NCBI GenBank assembly: GCA_947359465.1
Contig: OX375883.1
Coordinates: forward strand, 95,492,293-95,556,292
Length of the DNA: 64,000 nt
Source of the DNA: Metellina segmentata
Taxonomy: Eukaryota > Arthropoda > Arachnida > Araneae > Tetragnathidae
Reading direction: 5' to 3'
Part shown: piece by piece, positions 61,542-64,000 of the stretch
Position numbering within the stretch: the stretch's first letter is position 1
Layout of the letters: the number at the start of each line of letters is the position of its first letter
Made by a program: the position numbers and the translations under genes
Notes under the pieces: model-generated
Seen by the model: only the letters and a program-made list of their open reading frames with translations
Database searches by the model: none
Told to the model about the DNA's origin: nothing

Positions 61542-61617
61542 CCTTAGGGGATTGATCCCGGACAGTCGTCAATTGCCCGTTGTGTTGCTCTAGTACGACG
61601 ATAATTAAAAAATTACC
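61542..61617 (+). mobile_element. SINE family 1 (unit C), 3' part
   Basis: Continuation of 55615-55873 after the hAT: GATCCCGGACAGTCG, GTACGACG and the AATTAAAAAATTACC end. Confidence 0.8.
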
Positions 61618-61773
61618 AATTACCATGGATGTATACAAGGTCAGGTTCATTGTTAATTCTCTTTCTTTTGATTACATAATTAACAAGAGTTGCAACTTTT
61701 TCGATTGCGTTTTGCAGCGAAATTTGCAATCCTCGTGGTACAGAACATTTCAGATTTGACTCCATACTGTATT

Positions 61774-62609
61774 CATGTTACTGCAACCGTCATGGGACAA
61801 ACGTGTTTGGGTGGTACAGCTTACTAAAACTTACATTTTTCGCATTGCAATGCATGGTCGGAAGGTACGCATGGAGGCCCGAACGCAAAAAATGAGACAA
61901 GAACAAAACAAAAAAACATTGTTTATTTACAACTTCCTTGCAAAGTGCTTCTTTGCTGCAACGTTTACAATAAATGCTCAAAATTGCCTTCACCAACAGT
62001 AATACATGCTTGGTAGATTGGCGAAAATTTCAAAAGATCCCAGGCATTTCACGCTCGCTTTCAGACGCAATTTATAGTCGAGCAACGAGGTCCTCAATTG
62101 TGTCAACTGGAGACCCGTAAACGATGGTCTTCAGATGCCGATCATAATCGATGCTGGATAAATCTGGCGATCGGGGTGGCCATCGGACTGGTCTACCACG
62201 CCCAATCCATCACCCCGCAAAACTGGCATCCAGTTAATTGCGGACAACCACGTTGAAATGGACAGGCGCTCCATCATGCTGAAACCACATGCGATTGCGA
62301 ACGACAGTCGGAACATCTTGCAGCAATTCTGGTAAAACCACTTCTAGAAAAATGCCATTGAGTCGCGTTGGTTGGAGATATGACGATATTGTATTACTGT
62401 TGGTGGTCGCAATTCTGATCAGTTATTGAAAACATTGCTGCAAAGAAGCACATCGTAAGGACGTTGTAAATAAACAATGTTTTTCTGTTCCTGTCTCATT
62501 TTTTTGTATTGATGCTTCCACAAGTCACTGCATTCCAATACGAAAAATGTATGTTTTAGCAGGCTGTATCACCCCTCCATTTTTGTCCCATGACCGTAGA
62601 ATCACCCTG
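61774..62609 (-). mobile_element. Deleted mariner/Tc1-like element (upstream of D)
   Basis: Homologue of 14867-15700 and 35268-36101 with the same inverted ends and transposase remnant. Confidence 0.75.
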
Positions 62610-62971
62610 CATATGGAAATAAAAATAGACGTGTTGTAAAAAAAAAATCAAATTTAGAATTTTTGATAAATTGAAAAAAATCAAATGATTGACTCCATAG
62701 TCCGTAATTATAAGTAAACGATCCACTTTCGTAGAAACTACGGACAATCCGTAGTCATTGGCTTCTCTGTTTATTCTCTCTCCCTTTGAGCGGCCACCAC
62801 AGTAAAATTTCGGTCCGAACAAACGTAAAAGTTGCCGAAACGGCGCATCCGCGGCCAATCTGGGAACCCCGCGTCCGATCGATCCGACCGCCAAGGGAAT
62901 CGGCAGAGAGCAAGATCGCGAATAGATCGGATAAAAAGAGATGGTGCATGCATGGTTCGATCACTATAGAG
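62610..62971 (+). promoter_or_regulatory. Upstream region of gene D
   Basis: The palindrome ACTACGGA-CAA-TCCGTAGT is at 62737-62755, followed by the CpG-rich segment leading into exon 1, as in B and C. Confidence 0.45.
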
Positions 62972-63230
62972 ATGCATCTCTGGGCGGCTCTGGTGACGAT
63001 CCTAGTGACAGCCGCGTCGACGGCCGAAGAGGAGGAATTGGAGTTGGAGTTTGTGAAGGCACGGATCCTGGCGAATCTGGGTATGACCGAACCTCCGGAC
63101 ATACGAGCCGTTGACACGTCCAAGAAAGAGATAATGAGGGTGATACAAGAATTCGATACGAGAGTCTTCCACAAGGAAGAGGAGGAGATTATTATACCCA
63201 CTGACGACGTTTTTACCTATAACAATACAG
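62972..63230 (+). CDS. TGF-beta ligand copy D, exon 1
   Basis: Open exon of the same length (259 nt) and phase as in B and C, with donor GTGAGT at 63231. Same signal peptide except Ala to Thr near its end. Relative to C it has seven replacements (for example SKKEIM for SEKEIT, EFDTRVFHKEEEE for EFETRVFPKEEQE, TYNNT for IYNNT) and about four silent changes, more than the nearby noncoding sequence seems to show. The cystine-knot exon lies beyond the window, so whether D is functional cannot be judged. Confidence 0.86.
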
Positions 63231-64000
63231 GTGAGTTTGGGCGACTTTGTTTTGACTAGGTTCAAGAACTTAGTCTGATTGCACCGAAAACGATTTTACT
63301 TTGACTCGACTCCGTGATAACTACGATATAAATATAAGTAATTCTCACAGTTGTATTTTTAAAGGAAATTATTTTCAAACTGGGAAGTAAAGTGTTTTTA
63401 AAGGAAGTATTTTTATTTTTATTTTATCTCATTAAATTTTCGAGATTTTCGAGTCGTGTTGTATTACTTTAACCGTTTTTTTTTTATAGTCGTGTTGTAT
63501 TTTTTTTACTTATTTTGTATCCTATATACATATGATAACTAAGTAATCACATTTATTGGTTTGAAAATCCTTGGAAATATCCATAGGTCTCATGGACCAA
63601 AAGACCAAAATGGACGAGACTCTGGTTTAAAAAAACTCTCTCTCTCTATGACTGGAAAAATCCTAGAAAATATTAATATATAATGTTATTATTATGTTAT
63701 AAAAACGGGGATATAATATTATATATTCTATTTTTGCTACAATTTAAGTCTTTGACTGCAGTTAACACCATTTAACAACGACCCTTTGCTATGCTAGTTA
63801 AAAGAGGATTGTGATCTCTAAAAGGAACCTTATGTATTTAAATTAATGAAAGTAAATGTGAAAAATTATGTTGTAATATTAATATAGATATACAGTGATA
63901 ATAATTTCAGTATGACTTTTTCTGTAACTACAATGAAAAGTATTGGGAAGAATTGCATTAAAAATTCCCCACATGTTTAAATTGAAAAAATATTGATCAA
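63231..64000 (+). other. Copy D intron, 5' part (window edge)
   Basis: Matches the B and C introns. (CT)6 at 63636-63647. The window ends before the point where the LINE lies in B and C, so its presence in D is unknown. Confidence 0.7.

Overview
The window is AT-rich eukaryotic nuclear DNA, most likely from an arthropod and probably an insect. It has GT-AG introns, tRNA-derived SINEs, a non-LTR retrotransposon with an RNase H domain, hAT and mariner fossils, and almost no gene besides one. That gene is a small secreted TGF-beta-superfamily ligand with an activin/inhibin-beta-like mature domain, present as a head-to-tail tandem array on the + strand. Four copies are touched, named A to D here: A (only the 3' part of the last exon, 1-301), B (exon 1 16064-16322, exon 2 30096-30658), C (exon 1 36466-36724, exon 2 50800-51401) and D (exon 1 62972-63230, rest beyond the window). 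Exon 1 starts recur every 20.4 kb (B to C) and 26.5 kb (C to D).

Each gene has two visible coding exons joined in phase 1 across an intron of about 14 kb. Exon 1 encodes a signal peptide and the first prodomain helix. Exon 2 encodes the rest of a very short prodomain and the cystine-knot domain. Copy C (286 aa) is the only complete open gene in the window. Copy B carries a nonsense codon in exon 1. Amino-acid differences between copies are concentrated in the last ~65 residues: a hypervariable patch in B and a 13-residue in-frame duplication in C. Elsewhere in exon 2 and in the introns B and C are nearly identical. All copies lack the cysteine that normally forms the inter-subunit disulfide.

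The B and C introns share the same fossils in the same order: a (CT)n tract, a 5.0 kb antisense LINE with a 14-bp target duplication (so one insertion that was later copied), a long AT-rich stretch, several SINEs, and a 31-bp minisatellite of about 1.05 kb rich in AATAAA ending ~115 bp before exon 2. The spacers between genes also share a decayed transposase tail, a DUF4371/hAT-like transposase relic, a 24-bp minisatellite, a SINE and a deleted mariner-like element just upstream of exon 1.

Unit-specific events sit on this frame. The A-B spacer holds about 10 kb of rearranged foldback and hairpin-rich repeats plus a private tRNA-Asp SINE. The C-D spacer holds a hAT element (55874-61541) inserted in the shared SINE, with a second hAT (58747-61218) nested in it, each with an 8-bp target duplication. 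The inferred order is: LINE insertion and decay, tandem duplication of the whole gene unit, then unit-specific insertions and rapid change of the ligand's receptor-binding end.
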